Under the pieces are notes generated by a model. That model did no database searches and was not told where the DNA came from. It worked only from the letters and a program-made list of their open reading frames with translations. From NCBI GenBank assembly GCA_965656445.1, contig CBFHKO010000001.1:806001-870000 (forward strand): a DNA stretch of 64,000 nucleotides, given 5' to 3'. The DNA is from JAHEJA01 sp965656445 (GTDB taxonomy: Bacteria; Pseudomonadota; Alphaproteobacteria; Rhodobacterales; Rhodobacteraceae). The position numbers and the translations under genes are program-made. Of this stretch, positions 51,380 to 60,379 are shown in pieces; position 1 is the first letter of the stretch; the number at the start of each line of letters is the position of its first letter.

Positions 51380-51868
51380 TTAAAGTGCGGCGAGCAATGC
51401 TTCGCCCCCAGAGATTTCGCATGTGCCAGGCGATTCTTCTGGATGGAAAATCGTGACAACACCGTCTTCAACAAGCATCGCATAGCGTTTTGAACGCGCA
51501 ATCAACCCTGCTGGTGGGGCGTCAAACGCCATGCCGATTGCATTGGTAAACGTGCTTTCTGCATCTGAGAGCATATGAATACCCGCCTCATTTGCACCTG
51601 TCGCCTCACCCCATGATTTCATCACGAAGTGATCATTCACGCTGATGCAAATGACGTCATCAACGCCTTTGGCGGCAAACGCGTCTTTTGTGCGAATAAA
51701 GCTTGGCACATGCGCGGAATGACAGGTTGGGGTAAAGGCACCAGGAACCGCAAAAATCGCAACTTTGCGCCCTGCTGTCAAAGTGGACAAATCCACTGTT
51801 TCTGGACCGTTGTCACCTAGCCTTGTTAGGCTCGTTTGGGGAAGTTTATCACCGACGGATATTGACAT
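51380..51868 (-). CDS. Peroxiredoxin (Prx5/redoxin type)
   Basis: This 162-residue thiol peroxidase has the peroxidatic Cys in PGAFTPTCHSAHVPSF near residues 43-58 and the Prx5-like middle part GVDDVICISVNDHFVMKSWG near 71-90. It reduces peroxides using glutathione or thioredoxin. The ATG at 51868 has AGAGG upstream and matches the usual start SVGDKLP; a longer frame to 51982 would cross the start of the divergent FAD reductase gene. The C-terminal segment ends GGEALLAAL, typical of the family. Confidence 0.92.
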   Translation of the reverse strand: MSISVGDKLPQTSLTRLGDNGPETVDLSTLTAGRKVAIFAVPGAFTPTCHSAHVPSFIRTKDAFAAKGVDDVICISVNDHFVMKSWGEATGANEAGIHMLSDAESTFTNAIGMAFDAPPAGLIARSKRYAMLVEDGVVTIFHPEESPGTCEISGGEALLAAL

Positions 51869-51949
51869 AATTTGCCTCTCTGCATTGCGTTTCAATGGAG
51901 GATGAATATAGGGTCTTTTCAATAAGAGCCACAACCTTTGGACAGAAAT

Positions 51950-53164
51950 ATGACAAAAATTGTTATCGTTGGCGCCGGCCAAGCAGCCTCGTCTTGCGCA
52001 GCAAAATTGCGGAACTCCGGTTTTGAGGGAAGCCTCACTATTATTGGCAAAGAACCTGTAATTCCGTATCAGCGGCCGCCCTTGTCCAAGAAATACATGT
52101 TAGGTGATATGGAATTGGATCGCCTTTTCTTACGTCCAGAAGCATTTTATTCAGAACACAGCATTGACCTGCGCCTTGGTCAAACCGTTGAGACCATTAA
52201 TCGAGGGGCTAAGACGATTGCGATCGGCTACACAGAGCTGAGCTATGATCAGTTGGTGCTAACAACGGGATCATGGCCTCGTCGCTTGCCGTCTAAAATT
52301 GGCGGTGATTTACAAGGTGTTTATGTCATGCGTGACTTGGCCGATGCTGACACAATGGCTCAAGAATTTGTTGCAGGCAAAAAAGTGCTTATCATTGGCG
52401 GAGGATATATCGGGCTAGAAGCGGCGGCGGTTGCTGCGGCTAAGGGGCTTGATGTGACATTGGTTGAAATGGCTGATCGCATATTGCAAAGGGTCGCGGC
52501 CCCTCAAACATCGGACTATTTCCGCACCCTCCATCAATCACACGGCGTCAAGATGATAGAAGGTGTTGGCCTATCAATGTTAACGGGGAATGACGGCAAG
52601 GTGAACGAAGCCACCTTGAGCGATGGCACCGAGTTAGACGTAGACTTTGTCATTGCAGGCGTTGGTGTTGTGCCTGCGGATGAGCTTGCGCAACAGGCTG
52701 GATTAGACATCGAGAATGGGATCAAAGTGAATGGCTTTGGTCAGACATCGGACCCTGCGATTTGGTCCGCTGGCGATTGTGCGTCCTTCCCATATGAAGG
52801 CACCCGCATACGCCTTGAAAGTGTGGGCAATGCGATTGATCAGGCAGAAATCATTGCGGAAAATCTGATGGGTGCTGATAAACCCTATGCCGCGAAGCCA
52901 TGGTTTTGGTCGGATCAGTTTGACGTGAAATTGCAAATCGCTGGCCTTAATATGGGCTATGACGACGTTGTCGTCAGGCACGGGGATACAGAGAATTCTC
53001 AATCCCATTGGTATTATAAGGGCGATCGTCTCATTGCTGTTGATGCAATGAATGAATCCCGCTCTTACATGATTGGCAAACGCTTAATCGAGGCTGGAAA
53101 ATCACCCGACAAAGCCACGATCCAAGATCCGGCCACCGATATGAAAGCTCTGTTAAAAGCGTGA
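51950..53164 (+). CDS. NAD(P)H-dependent FAD reductase of the ferredoxin/rubredoxin reductase family
   Basis: This 404-residue flavoprotein has two Rossmann motifs, IVIVGAGQAASSCAAKL near the start (FAD) and IIGGGYIGLEAAAVA near 150 (NADH), plus the ferredoxin-reductase segment AGDCASFPYEGTRIRLESV near 273-292. Enzymes of this type feed electrons to a [2Fe-2S] ferredoxin or rubredoxin, for example for a P450 or oxygenase. No partner gene is nearby. The last codons overlap the start of rsmD by 4 bases. Confidence 0.9.
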   Translation: MTKIVIVGAGQAASSCAAKLRNSGFEGSLTIIGKEPVIPYQRPPLSKKYMLGDMELDRLFLRPEAFYSEHSIDLRLGQTVETINRGAKTIAIGYTELSYDQLVLTTGSWPRRLPSKIGGDLQGVYVMRDLADADTMAQEFVAGKKVLIIGGGYIGLEAAAVAAAKGLDVTLVEMADRILQRVAAPQTSDYFRTLHQSHGVKMIEGVGLSMLTGNDGKVNEATLSDGTELDVDFVIAGVGVVPADELAQQAGLDIENGIKVNGFGQTSDPAIWSAGDCASFPYEGTRIRLESVGNAIDQAEIIAENLMGADKPYAAKPWFWSDQFDVKLQIAGLNMGYDDVVVRHGDTENSQSHWYYKGDRLIAVDAMNESRSYMIGKRLIEAGKSPDKATIQDPATDMKALLKA

Positions 53165-53718
53165 GAATAGTTGCAGGTCAATTTCGGGGACGTGCCCTTA
53201 CCCCTCTTGGCAAGGGCGACCAAGCTGCGCATTTACGCCCGACAACGGATCGCGTGCGCGAAAGCTTGTTCAATGTTTTGTGTAGTGGGCGTTTTGGTGA
53301 TCCGATTACAGGGTATCGCGTCTTGGACCTTTTTGCAGGAACAGGCGCGCTTGGGTTAGAGGCCCTGTCACGCGGGGCGAGCCATGTAACCTTTGTTGAT
53401 GACGGCAAGACGGCACAGACCCTCATCCGCAAGAACATCCAAATCTGCCAATCTTCTGAGTCTACGACTGTATTGAAAATGGACGCAACGCAGCTCGCAC
53501 AAAATCCCGATGCGGCGTATGATTTGATCTTCATGGATCCCCCCTATGGCAAGGCTATGGGAGAGCAAGCCTTAACGCAGTTAGAGACAGGCAATTGGAT
53601 CGCCGAAGATGCAATCCTTGTATGGGAAGAAAACAAATCTATGCCCGCTCCCAAAGGATATGTGCATTTGGACACCCGCAAATATGGCGATACATACTTA
53701 ACAATTCTGCAAGCGTAA
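53161..53718 (+). CDS. rsmD: 16S rRNA (guanine966-N2)-methyltransferase RsmD
   Basis: This 185-residue methyltransferase has the RsmD opening IVAGQFRGRAL, then LRPTTDRVRESLFNVL near 27-42, the SAM site VLDLFAGTGALGLEAL near 56-71 and the N-methyltransferase motif LIFMDPPYG near 121-129. It starts at GTG 53161 inside the end of the FAD reductase gene (GTGA overlap). It ends 5 bases before the stop of the convergent HTH regulator gene. Confidence 0.94.
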   Translation: MRIVAGQFRGRALTPLGKGDQAAHLRPTTDRVRESLFNVLCSGRFGDPITGYRVLDLFAGTGALGLEALSRGASHVTFVDDGKTAQTLIRKNIQICQSSESTTVLKMDATQLAQNPDAAYDLIFMDPPYGKAMGEQALTQLETGNWIAEDAILVWEENKSMPAPKGYVHLDTRKYGDTYLTILQA

Positions 53719-53723
53719 TGCGC

Positions 53724-54530
53724 CTAAAAGGGTTGGTTCAAATATTTGGCTATGATGGTCGGCGTTCTGTTCATGGAAAATAATTTACTAGATAAGCGCG
53801 CCGCCTCCAGGATTGCTTGTCGATTTTGTGGCAAAAGTTCCAAGATACTTCGCGACATACGACGTTTGCCGACATATTCATTGCGACCCAGAACTGTATA
53901 GCCACCAAACATATTATCTGCGAAATATGTGCGTCCGAAAAATGAATACCCTACAATATTTGAGGGGTCGGGACTGATGTAAATTAGGGAATAGCCATCA
54001 CTTGCGGCAACCGCGACACCGCGGTATTCGCGCGTTTGTTGGTTCACGATATGATCGTCTGCCGTGTATCCTAAAATAGGGTCGTAACCTTTCAAAAGCC
54101 GCACCCCATTTTCCGTGGACAGCTGAAATAAGGTGCAGGTGGTCATTGTTTCATCTCGAAACGAATGTCGCCACACACGATGAATTCCATCTGGTATCTC
54201 AGCTTGAGGGACAGCAAGGTCGGCGCCCCGATCCATAAAATCACCAGCTTGTCCAAGATAAGACGCCGTTGACCACCCCGCTTTCAGTGATTCACCTCGT
54301 TTTATTGCCTCAACTTGCTGATCGGTCAGTTCGTCAACGTAAATACGAGCGTCGACGTCAAAATAGCGGCAAATACGCTCCAATACATTTGGCTTAGGAA
54401 AGGAGTGACCGGACATGTAACGATTGAATTGGACCCTATTGATATCCAAATCCCGACAAACATGTGCGATGGTCGGGCGCGTCGTACATAGTTTTCGCAG
54501 ATTTTTCCCAAAATTTAATAAAACACTCAC
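53724..54530 (-). CDS. Helix-turn-helix transcriptional regulator with uncharacterised C-terminal domain
   Basis: This 268-residue protein has an XRE-like DNA-binding part (residues 5-60: KLCTTRPTIAHVCRDLDINR, then QFNRYMSGHSFPKPNVLERI) and a C-terminal domain of about 180 residues that I do not recognise, possibly a ligand sensor. The GTG at 54530 is chosen as the start: a perfect GGAGG lies 5 bases upstream, whereas the upstream ATG codons in frame lack such a site. It is divergent from a LysR-like gene across an AT-rich spacer of 376 bases. Confidence 0.82.
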   Translation of the reverse strand: MSVLLNFGKNLRKLCTTRPTIAHVCRDLDINRVQFNRYMSGHSFPKPNVLERICRYFDVDARIYVDELTDQQVEAIKRGESLKAGWSTASYLGQAGDFMDRGADLAVPQAEIPDGIHRVWRHSFRDETMTTCTLFQLSTENGVRLLKGYDPILGYTADDHIVNQQTREYRGVAVAASDGYSLIYISPDPSNIVGYSFFGRTYFADNMFGGYTVLGRNEYVGKRRMSRSILELLPQNRQAILEAARLSSKLFSMNRTPTIIAKYLNQPF

Positions 54531-54906
54531 GGGATCCTCCCACCCGAGCATAAAATACATCCATGCTCTGTCGAACCTTAATAAAATACCTAACACTAAT
54601 GGAGTGATGATTTCACCATTCTGTAAAGTTTAATATAACGAATTTGTTAAACTGAATGCATTCAAAAACAATTTAAGGTTGAAATTTAGAAATATTGTTT
54701 GTCAAAATTTGAATAGATATGAATTATTTACCAGACTGTCTGTTTGTCTCTTAAGTATATTCTTGACACACAACTCTCCTTAAACGGGATTAAATTTTGT
54801 TGATAACAATTTTGCCTTAACAAAAACGTATATTGGACGAACAATTTAATAATATCGCTGAGCCCAAAAATTAGGGATAATCTCTCCTTCATTATTGGAG
54901 GTGACA
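54531..54906. promoter_or_regulatory. AT-rich spacer between two divergent regulator genes
   Basis: This 376-base region has no convincing gene. It is visibly richer in A and T than its surroundings. It contains the perfect 11-base palindrome CAGACTGTCTG (54732-54742), followed by another GTCT copy. A second palindrome TTGTT-GAT-AACAA lies at 54797-54809. A TTGACA hexamer at 54763-54768 is a possible -35 box for the plus-strand LysR gene, with only a weak -10. Two good Shine-Dalgarno sequences close the region: GGAGG before the HTH gene and TTGGAGGTGAC before the LysR gene. Confidence 0.5.
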
Positions 54907-55806
54907 ATGGCAAATTGGGACGATTTGAAGTGCCTCATGCATCTTGCTAAAGGCAAGACAATGACAAATGCGTCAATTGCTTTGCGTACAAATGTCTCCA
55001 CTGTTTCCAGAAGATTGGAGCGGTTGAATTCAGAACTCGCATCTCCTGTATTGTTAAAACAGGGAAATGGCTGGGATCTAACCGCCTATGGTCGCCGTTT
55101 GGCAGAGGCCTCTCTTGAATTTCAGCTACAAATGGATCGCCTCGAGGCCGAGACCTTAGAAGCTGCCTCTGGCAAAATGGTTGCCCGCAGCATCATTCTC
55201 TGCGCCCCAGACATATTAATTTCTCGCTACCTCAGCCGATATGTCGGCGAGTTTTCCGAAGCTTATCCGGGGATTGATCTCAGCATCATATCCGACTCTG
55301 CAAATGGTAGCGTAGCCGATGGCACTATTGATGTGTCACTGATGGTGGAACGCCCGACCAAAGGTCGGATGGTGTGCCGAAAGGCAGGAACCATTCAGAC
55401 AGGTATCTTTGCCAAGAAGGGCACCGCGCCAACGAAATGGATTGGGCTTGATCGTAGCATGGATCATTTACCCGAAATGAAAGCCGCGTTCGAATATTTT
55501 GAAACCGGGCCTGAGCTTCGAATGTCAACAATGGTCGGTATTCGGCGAACAATGGAAAACACGAATTGGGCGGGTATTGGAACGCGCATCTTGTTCCCCG
55601 AAACCGATGATTATGTCATTTTAGGCGGTGATAATGCTCTACATGATCGTGAAATCTGGCTCGGGTTTCACGAAACACGTCGCCATGACAATGCTATTCG
55701 CGAAGTCTGTGAATGGATCGTCGATATCTTCAAAAAAGAAGAGCGTCTGTCAGCCAAGCCAGATATCAAAAGCGAACCTTTGGGTGACTTGTTTCAACAA
55801 TCTTAA
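54907..55806 (+). CDS. LysR-type transcriptional regulator
   Basis: This 299-residue protein has an N-terminal winged helix (WDDLKCLMHLAKGKTMTNAS, then RTNVSTVSRRLERLNSELAS near 30-50) as in LysR regulators, and a C-terminal effector domain starting near 90 that is more divergent than usual. The ATG at 54907 follows a strong GGAGGTGAC site. The target genes are unknown; the divergent HTH gene is the obvious neighbour. Its stop shares the TTAA palindrome with the stop of map on the other strand. Confidence 0.83.
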   Translation: MANWDDLKCLMHLAKGKTMTNASIALRTNVSTVSRRLERLNSELASPVLLKQGNGWDLTAYGRRLAEASLEFQLQMDRLEAETLEAASGKMVARSIILCAPDILISRYLSRYVGEFSEAYPGIDLSIISDSANGSVADGTIDVSLMVERPTKGRMVCRKAGTIQTGIFAKKGTAPTKWIGLDRSMDHLPEMKAAFEYFETGPELRMSTMVGIRRTMENTNWAGIGTRILFPETDDYVILGGDNALHDREIWLGFHETRRHDNAIREVCEWIVDIFKKEERLSAKPDIKSEPLGDLFQQS

Positions 55807-56612
55807 TACGTCGGGTGGAATTTATCCGCAGGGGATAGCGTGAATATTTCAACGCCATTGCTGGTGACGCCAACGGAATGTTCAAACTGTGCAGACAAGG
55901 ATTTGTCCCGCGTCACAGCAGTCCAATCATCCGCCAAAACCTTGGTCTCAGGACGTCCCAAATTCACCATCGGTTCAATTGTAAAGAACATGCCTTCTTC
56001 TAGCACAGGTCCACTTCCCGCTTTGCCATAGTGCAAAACATTCGGTGGCGCGTGGAACACCTGACCCAATCCATGCCCACAGAAATCGCGCACAACGGAC
56101 ATACGCTGCGCTTCGACGTAGGATTGGATGGCGTGGCCAATATCACCAAACGTGTTTCCAGGCTTCACCGCTTCGATACCTTTGAAAAGGGCGTCATGGG
56201 TGACTTGGATCAATCGCTCTGTTTTACGCGACAGCTTTCCTGCGACATACATGCGGGATGTGTCGCCGAACCAACCATCCACAATGACCGTCACATCGAT
56301 ATTCAAAATATCGCCGTCCTTGAGCTTTTTATCACCTGGGATGCCATGGCAAACGACGTGATTGACGCTGATACAGCTAGCGTGTTGGTAGCCCCGATAC
56401 CCGATCGTTGCAGAGGTGGACCCATATTCGGTGACTTTGCCTTCAATCAACGCATCCAAAGTCGCCGTGCTCACACCAGGAACGACATGTTCAGCGATGT
56501 CATCAAGAATACGCGCAGCAACCTGTCCTGCTTTGTGCATGCCTGCAAAATCGGCCTCTTGATAAAGCCGAATGCCGTCTTTCGTCAGATGTCCCTTGTC
56601 ACCGGTAGCCAT
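55803..56612 (-). CDS. map: Type I methionine aminopeptidase
   Basis: This 269-residue enzyme removes initiator Met from new proteins. The substrate and metal motifs are CISVNHVVCHGIPGDKKL near 79-96, GDILNIDVTVIVDGWFGDTS near 97-116 (both metal Asp), GHGLGQVFHAPPNVLHYG near 180-197 (His) and MFFTIEPMVNLG near 208 (Glu). It reads in the minus direction, tail to tail with the LysR gene, and upstream of it on the same strand lies sfsA. Confidence 0.95.
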   Translation of the reverse strand: MATGDKGHLTKDGIRLYQEADFAGMHKAGQVAARILDDIAEHVVPGVSTATLDALIEGKVTEYGSTSATIGYRGYQHASCISVNHVVCHGIPGDKKLKDGDILNIDVTVIVDGWFGDTSRMYVAGKLSRKTERLIQVTHDALFKGIEAVKPGNTFGDIGHAIQSYVEAQRMSVVRDFCGHGLGQVFHAPPNVLHYGKAGSGPVLEEGMFFTIEPMVNLGRPETKVLADDWTAVTRDKSLSAQFEHSVGVTSNGVEIFTLSPADKFHPTY

Positions 56613-56670
56613 ATCAAACCTCTTGAACTTTGCCTCTGTTTAACCTGCAACCAAACGAGTTACCAGTCCC

Positions 56671-57375
56671 CTATGATCTAAGCGCGATGGAATTGGCCAA
56701 GGTGACACCCTTTGGGGAAATGTCACAGCCATATGCATAGACTTCGACGCCATTGGCTTTCGCATCGTCTAAGGCTTTGGCGTAGGTTGGATCAATGTCG
56801 CGCGCCACATCAACCACATCACAATCCGTCCGATTGACAACATAGAGCAAAGCCGCCCGCGCCCCTTGCGTGACAACCTCTGACAGCTCGTTCAAATGCT
56901 TTGCCCCACGTGCCGTTACGCTGTCTGGGAACTCCGCCAATTTGGGGTGCCGCGACAGAGTCACACTTTTGACCTCTAAATACAAATTACCAAGCGAGCT
57001 ATCCTCAAGCAAGAAATCGACACGGCTTTTGTCCCCGTATTTGACCTCAGGACGGAATCCAGAAAAAGAGGACAGTTCCTCAATTTTCCCGAAGCTCAGC
57101 GCCTCTTTAACCACACGATTGGCAATAGACGTATCTATTACGCAAAAGGTTCCATCCGCATATTCGTTCAACTTCCACGAATAGTTCAATTTCTTCTTGG
57201 GATCATCATTTGGTTCAACCCAAACACGGGTATCAGGAGCGGCAAGCCCCATCATGGACCCAGGGTTTGCACAATGCGCCGTTACGATTTCTCCGGTCTC
57301 AAGCTCGATATCCGCCAAAAACCGTTTATATCGTTTGATAAGACGCGCAGGAAGGAGTGGGGTTTGAAAATCCAT
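56671..57375 (-). CDS. sfsA: Sugar fermentation stimulation protein SfsA
   Basis: This 234-residue protein matches SfsA over its full length: MDFQTPLLPARLIKRYKRFL at the start, HCANPGSMMGLAAP near 34-48, RVDFLLEDSS near 122 and YLEVKSVTLSR near 136-146. E. coli SfsA binds DNA and is linked to maltose use; the fold is nuclease-like. The ATG at 57375 matches the E. coli start; a longer frame to 57507 would run into the divergent cinA-like gene. It reads toward map. Confidence 0.93.
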   Translation of the reverse strand: MDFQTPLLPARLIKRYKRFLADIELETGEIVTAHCANPGSMMGLAAPDTRVWVEPNDDPKKKLNYSWKLNEYADGTFCVIDTSIANRVVKEALSFGKIEELSSFSGFRPEVKYGDKSRVDFLLEDSSLGNLYLEVKSVTLSRHPKLAEFPDSVTARGAKHLNELSEVVTQGARAALLYVVNRTDCDVVDVARDIDPTYAKALDDAKANGVEVYAYGCDISPKGVTLANSIALRS

Positions 57376-57419
57376 GTCCAAGGCGTATACCATCACTTGA
57401 GAAAATGGAAGGAAACTGA

Positions 57420-58142
57420 ATGACAAATCCAACGGCTGCGATGCTGGTAATTGGGGATGAAATCCTATCTGGCCGCACACGGGATGCAAACATGCATTAT
57501 CTCGCACAACAGCTCACTGAACAGGGCATTGACCTCAAAGAAGTGCGGGTTGTCTCCGATGATCGTGATGCAATAATCGAGGCCGTTCATCAGCTCTCAA
57601 AACGGTATGAAACCGTGTTCACTTCTGGCGGCATTGGCCCAACACATGATGACATTACCGCCGATTGCGTTGCCGCAGCCTTCGACAGACGTATCGATGT
57701 CCGCGACGATGCAGCAGCCCTTTTAGGTGCCTATTATGAACGCGAAGGCAAGGAATTCAACGACGCGCGCAAACGAATGGCGCGCATTCCAGATGGGGCT
57801 GATTTGATCGATAACCCTGTATCCATCGCCCCCGGATTTACGATTGAAAACGTCCATGTGATGGCAGGCGTGCCTTCCGTGTTCAAAGCCATGGTTGCAA
57901 GCGTCATGCCGCATCTAACAGGCGGTGCCCCTGTTTTAAGTGAGACCCAAAAACTGAACCGTGGCGAAGGGGATGTGGCCAAACCCCTTGGCCAGCTTGC
58001 TGAAAACTATCCAGATCTATCCATAGGCTCCTACCCATTTCAGCACGAAGGACTCTATGGCACGAACATTGTCATTCGCGGCACAGATGCGGATATGATC
58101 AGCGCCGCAATGGCCGATCTAAAGGCGCTCTTTCCAGCATGA
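57420..58142 (+). CDS. CinA-family molybdopterin-binding domain protein
   Basis: This 240-residue protein contains only the N-terminal (MoaB/COG1058-like) half of CinA: MLVIGDEILSGRTRDANMHYL near residue 9-29, VFTSGGIGPTHDDITADCVA near 65-84 and NVHVMAGVPSVFKAMV near 141-156. The C-terminal PncC amidase part is absent, so nicotinamide-nucleotide deamidation is not expected. Related COG1058 proteins have ADP-ribose pyrophosphatase activity. AAGGA precedes the ATG, and the end overlaps the GNAT gene by 4 bases. Confidence 0.88.
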   Translation: MTNPTAAMLVIGDEILSGRTRDANMHYLAQQLTEQGIDLKEVRVVSDDRDAIIEAVHQLSKRYETVFTSGGIGPTHDDITADCVAAAFDRRIDVRDDAAALLGAYYEREGKEFNDARKRMARIPDGADLIDNPVSIAPGFTIENVHVMAGVPSVFKAMVASVMPHLTGGAPVLSETQKLNRGEGDVAKPLGQLAENYPDLSIGSYPFQHEGLYGTNIVIRGTDADMISAAMADLKALFPA

Positions 58143-58858
58143 CGCCAAATATCCAAGACCTCTATCGCACCTGTGAACAGACATGGCCCCCTGCGGCGAC
58201 CAAAGAGGTCGGGGGCTTTACCATTCGCAATGGTGATGGCGGTGGTAAACGGGTCAGCGCCGCCACCTTGAACGCCCCAGACGGCATAGACCAAATAACT
58301 ATGGCCGAAACCGCAATGATAGAGATGGATCAAACACCCCTCTTCATGATCCGCGACGGCGATTCCGCGCTCGATGGGGCGCTTGAGGCCTTGGGTTACG
58401 AAATTATTGATCCCGTAAATATCTATTGCGCTGAAGTAGATGCAATCGCCACAGAGCGGCCACCTCGGGTCAGTATGTTCAACATTTGGGAACCCTTGCA
58501 AATTCAACTAGATATCTGGGCACAAGGCGGCATCGGCCCCAATCGCATTCGGGTTATGGACCGCGCAAAGGGCCACAAAACCAGTATCATCAGCCGATGG
58601 GACGACCATCCCGCAGGCACAGCCTATGTCGCGATCCATGATAATATTGCCATGGTGCATGCTTTGGAAATCCTCCCACATCAACGTAAAAAAGGTGTCG
58701 GCACATGGTTCATGCGCCAAGCCGCCTTTTGGGCCAAAGATCAAGAAGCCACGCATCTTTCCGTGATCTGCACACAACACAACATAGGGGCGAATGCGCT
58801 TTATACTTCCCTTGGAATGGAACTTGTGGGACAGTATCACTACAGACTTAAGAAGTAG
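58139..58858 (+). CDS. GNAT-family N-acetyltransferase
   Basis: This 239-residue protein has a C-terminal GNAT domain. The acetyl-CoA site is in LEILPHQRKKGVGTWFMRQA near 176-195 (the Q/R-x-x-G-x-G/A motif), followed by ATHLSVICTQHNIGANALYTS. The N-terminal half is a second, degenerate domain. The target is unknown. It overlaps the CinA-like gene by 4 bases and precedes an AhpD-like gene by 5 bases, so three or four genes may be co-expressed. Confidence 0.87.
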   Translation: MTPNIQDLYRTCEQTWPPAATKEVGGFTIRNGDGGGKRVSAATLNAPDGIDQITMAETAMIEMDQTPLFMIRDGDSALDGALEALGYEIIDPVNIYCAEVDAIATERPPRVSMFNIWEPLQIQLDIWAQGGIGPNRIRVMDRAKGHKTSIISRWDDHPAGTAYVAIHDNIAMVHALEILPHQRKKGVGTWFMRQAAFWAKDQEATHLSVICTQHNIGANALYTSLGMELVGQYHYRLKK

Positions 58859-58863
58859 CGTTT

Positions 58864-59436
58864 ATGACAAAATATTCAAAAACAACCGCCCTCGATTTGC
58901 CACCACTTGATCCGTTGCCTGAGAAAACACAGGCCTATTTTGACATCTGTGAAGACAAGCTTGGGATGGTGCCAAATGTATTGCTGGCCCATGCCTTTGA
59001 CATCAGCAAATTAGACGCCTTTTCCGGTCTCTATAACACCCTCATGTTGGCGGATAGCGGGCTATCCAAGCTGGAACGCGAAATGATAGCGGTCGTCGTT
59101 TCCTCAATCAACAAATGCTTTTATTGCCTAACGGCCCATGGCGCGGCGGTTCGCGAGCTGGCTAATGATCCGAAACTGGGCGAAATGTTGGTGATGAATT
59201 ATCGCGTGGCCGATTTATCCCCACGTCATCGTGCTATGCTAGAGTTTGCCGAAAAAATCACCAAAGCCAGCGCCGAAATTGAGGAAAGCGACCGCCAGTC
59301 CCTCCGCGATGTTGGGTTTTCAGATCGCGATATTTGGGACATCTGCAACGTCGCTGCCTTTTTCAACATGACGAACCGAGTTGCCAGTGCAACAGACATG
59401 CGCCCTAATGACGACTATCACGCACAATTTCGCTAA
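58864..59436 (+). CDS. AhpD-like peroxidase-related protein
   Basis: This 190-residue protein is of the alkylhydroperoxidase AhpD/carboxymuconolactone-decarboxylase-like group. The redox centre CFYCLTAHG has C85, C88 and H92. The typical start LDPLPEKTQAYFDICEDKLG, then VPNVLLAHA and the acidic EREMIAVVVSS segment are visible. It probably reduces peroxides by a CxxC thiol, with an unknown electron donor. The stop lies 29 bases inside the OmpA-like gene. Confidence 0.87.
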   Translation: MTKYSKTTALDLPPLDPLPEKTQAYFDICEDKLGMVPNVLLAHAFDISKLDAFSGLYNTLMLADSGLSKLEREMIAVVVSSINKCFYCLTAHGAAVRELANDPKLGEMLVMNYRVADLSPRHRAMLEFAEKITKASAEIEESDRQSLRDVGFSDRDIWDICNVAAFFNMTNRVASATDMRPNDDYHAQFR

Positions 59437-60379
59437 GCTCGCTGTCATTGCGGCTTGTGTCTTTGGGCAAGGCGTCTTGGCGCAAGGGTCAATCCCGCTG
59501 CCAGTTGGCGCAAGTGAAACCTATAACGAAGTTACAAAAACAAGCGATTCATCCATTGCAATTGATGTTTGGGACGGAGCAGAGGTACCGAGCGTTCACA
59601 TCACAGGACGCCAACAGGCCATCGTTTGGAAATCCGAAGGTGCGTCCTTAACGCTGGCGCAAATTAGCGAGCCAATCCTAAGTTATTTTTTAGAAAACGG
59701 ATATGATATCCGTCTAGATTGTATAGCCTCGCAATGTGGCGGATTTGATTTCCGTCACGCGATTCAGGCCATTGATGCCCCCGATTTATACATCGATCTT
59801 CGTAAATTTCGATATTTCAGCTTTACCAAAGGGCCTAAATCCACCCCTAATCAAGCAGCGAGTGTGCTGGTAACCCATGCCTTTGGCGCAAGTTACGTCC
59901 AGATCATTTTTGCGGACAAAGCAGGTGAGACGCCTATGGAAATCAATACGACGTCAACGGTTGTGGCCTCAGAGACGAAGGAAACATCCTTTGAGACAAC
60001 TGGGGATGTGATCGGGGATCTAACCGCAAAAGGCCGCGCAATTTTGGCCGATTTGTCATATGCCTCTGGGTCGTCAGAATTAACCGACGACACCTATGCA
60101 ACGCTCAAGGAGCTTGCCACATTTCTAGAAGAGAACCCCGATAAAAACGTTGTCTTAGTTGGTCACTCTGACAATATCGGCGGGTTATTAGGCAATATCA
60201 ATTTGGCAAAAAACAGAGCGCAATCCGTCGTTGACTTGCTGGTTCGTACCTACGGCGTGTCTGAAGATCGGCTCTCTGCAGAGGGCGTTGGATTTCTTAG
60301 TCCACTGACTTCGAACGACACACAGGAAGGACGCGACGTTAACCGTCGCGTCGAAGCAATCATTGCGCCACCAAAGTGA
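59408..60379 (+). CDS. OmpA-family protein with unknown N-terminal domain
   Basis: This 323-residue exported protein has a signal peptide (cleavage after VLAQ, near residue 26) and a C-terminal OmpA domain: LADLSYASGSSELTDDTYATL near 212-232, VVLVGHSDNIGG near 247-258 and NRRVEAIIAP at the end, which binds peptidoglycan. Residues 30-190 form a domain with a Cys pair (DCIASQCGGFDFRHA near 98-112) that I do not recognise. The start at 59408 overlaps the previous gene by 29 bases. The stop TGA and that of the opposing LysR pseudogene form TGATCA. Confidence 0.87.
   Translation: MTTITHNFAKLAVIAACVFGQGVLAQGSIPLPVGASETYNEVTKTSDSSIAIDVWDGAEVPSVHITGRQQAIVWKSEGASLTLAQISEPILSYFLENGYDIRLDCIASQCGGFDFRHAIQAIDAPDLYIDLRKFRYFSFTKGPKSTPNQAASVLVTHAFGASYVQIIFADKAGETPMEINTTSTVVASETKETSFETTGDVIGDLTAKGRAILADLSYASGSSELTDDTYATLKELATFLEENPDKNVVLVGHSDNIGGLLGNINLAKNRAQSVVDLLVRTYGVSEDRLSAEGVGFLSPLTSNDTQEGRDVNRRVEAIIAPPK

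Noticed and set aside
51869..51982. Longer peroxiredoxin with a 38-residue N-terminal extension
   Set aside because: It would overlap the divergent FAD reductase start and has no targeting features; the ATG at 51868 gives the normal family start.
54728..54913. A 61-codon minus-strand frame in the spacer between the two regulators
   Set aside because: It overlaps the start of the LysR gene, has no family resemblance and no ribosome-binding site; the composition is that of non-coding AT-rich DNA.
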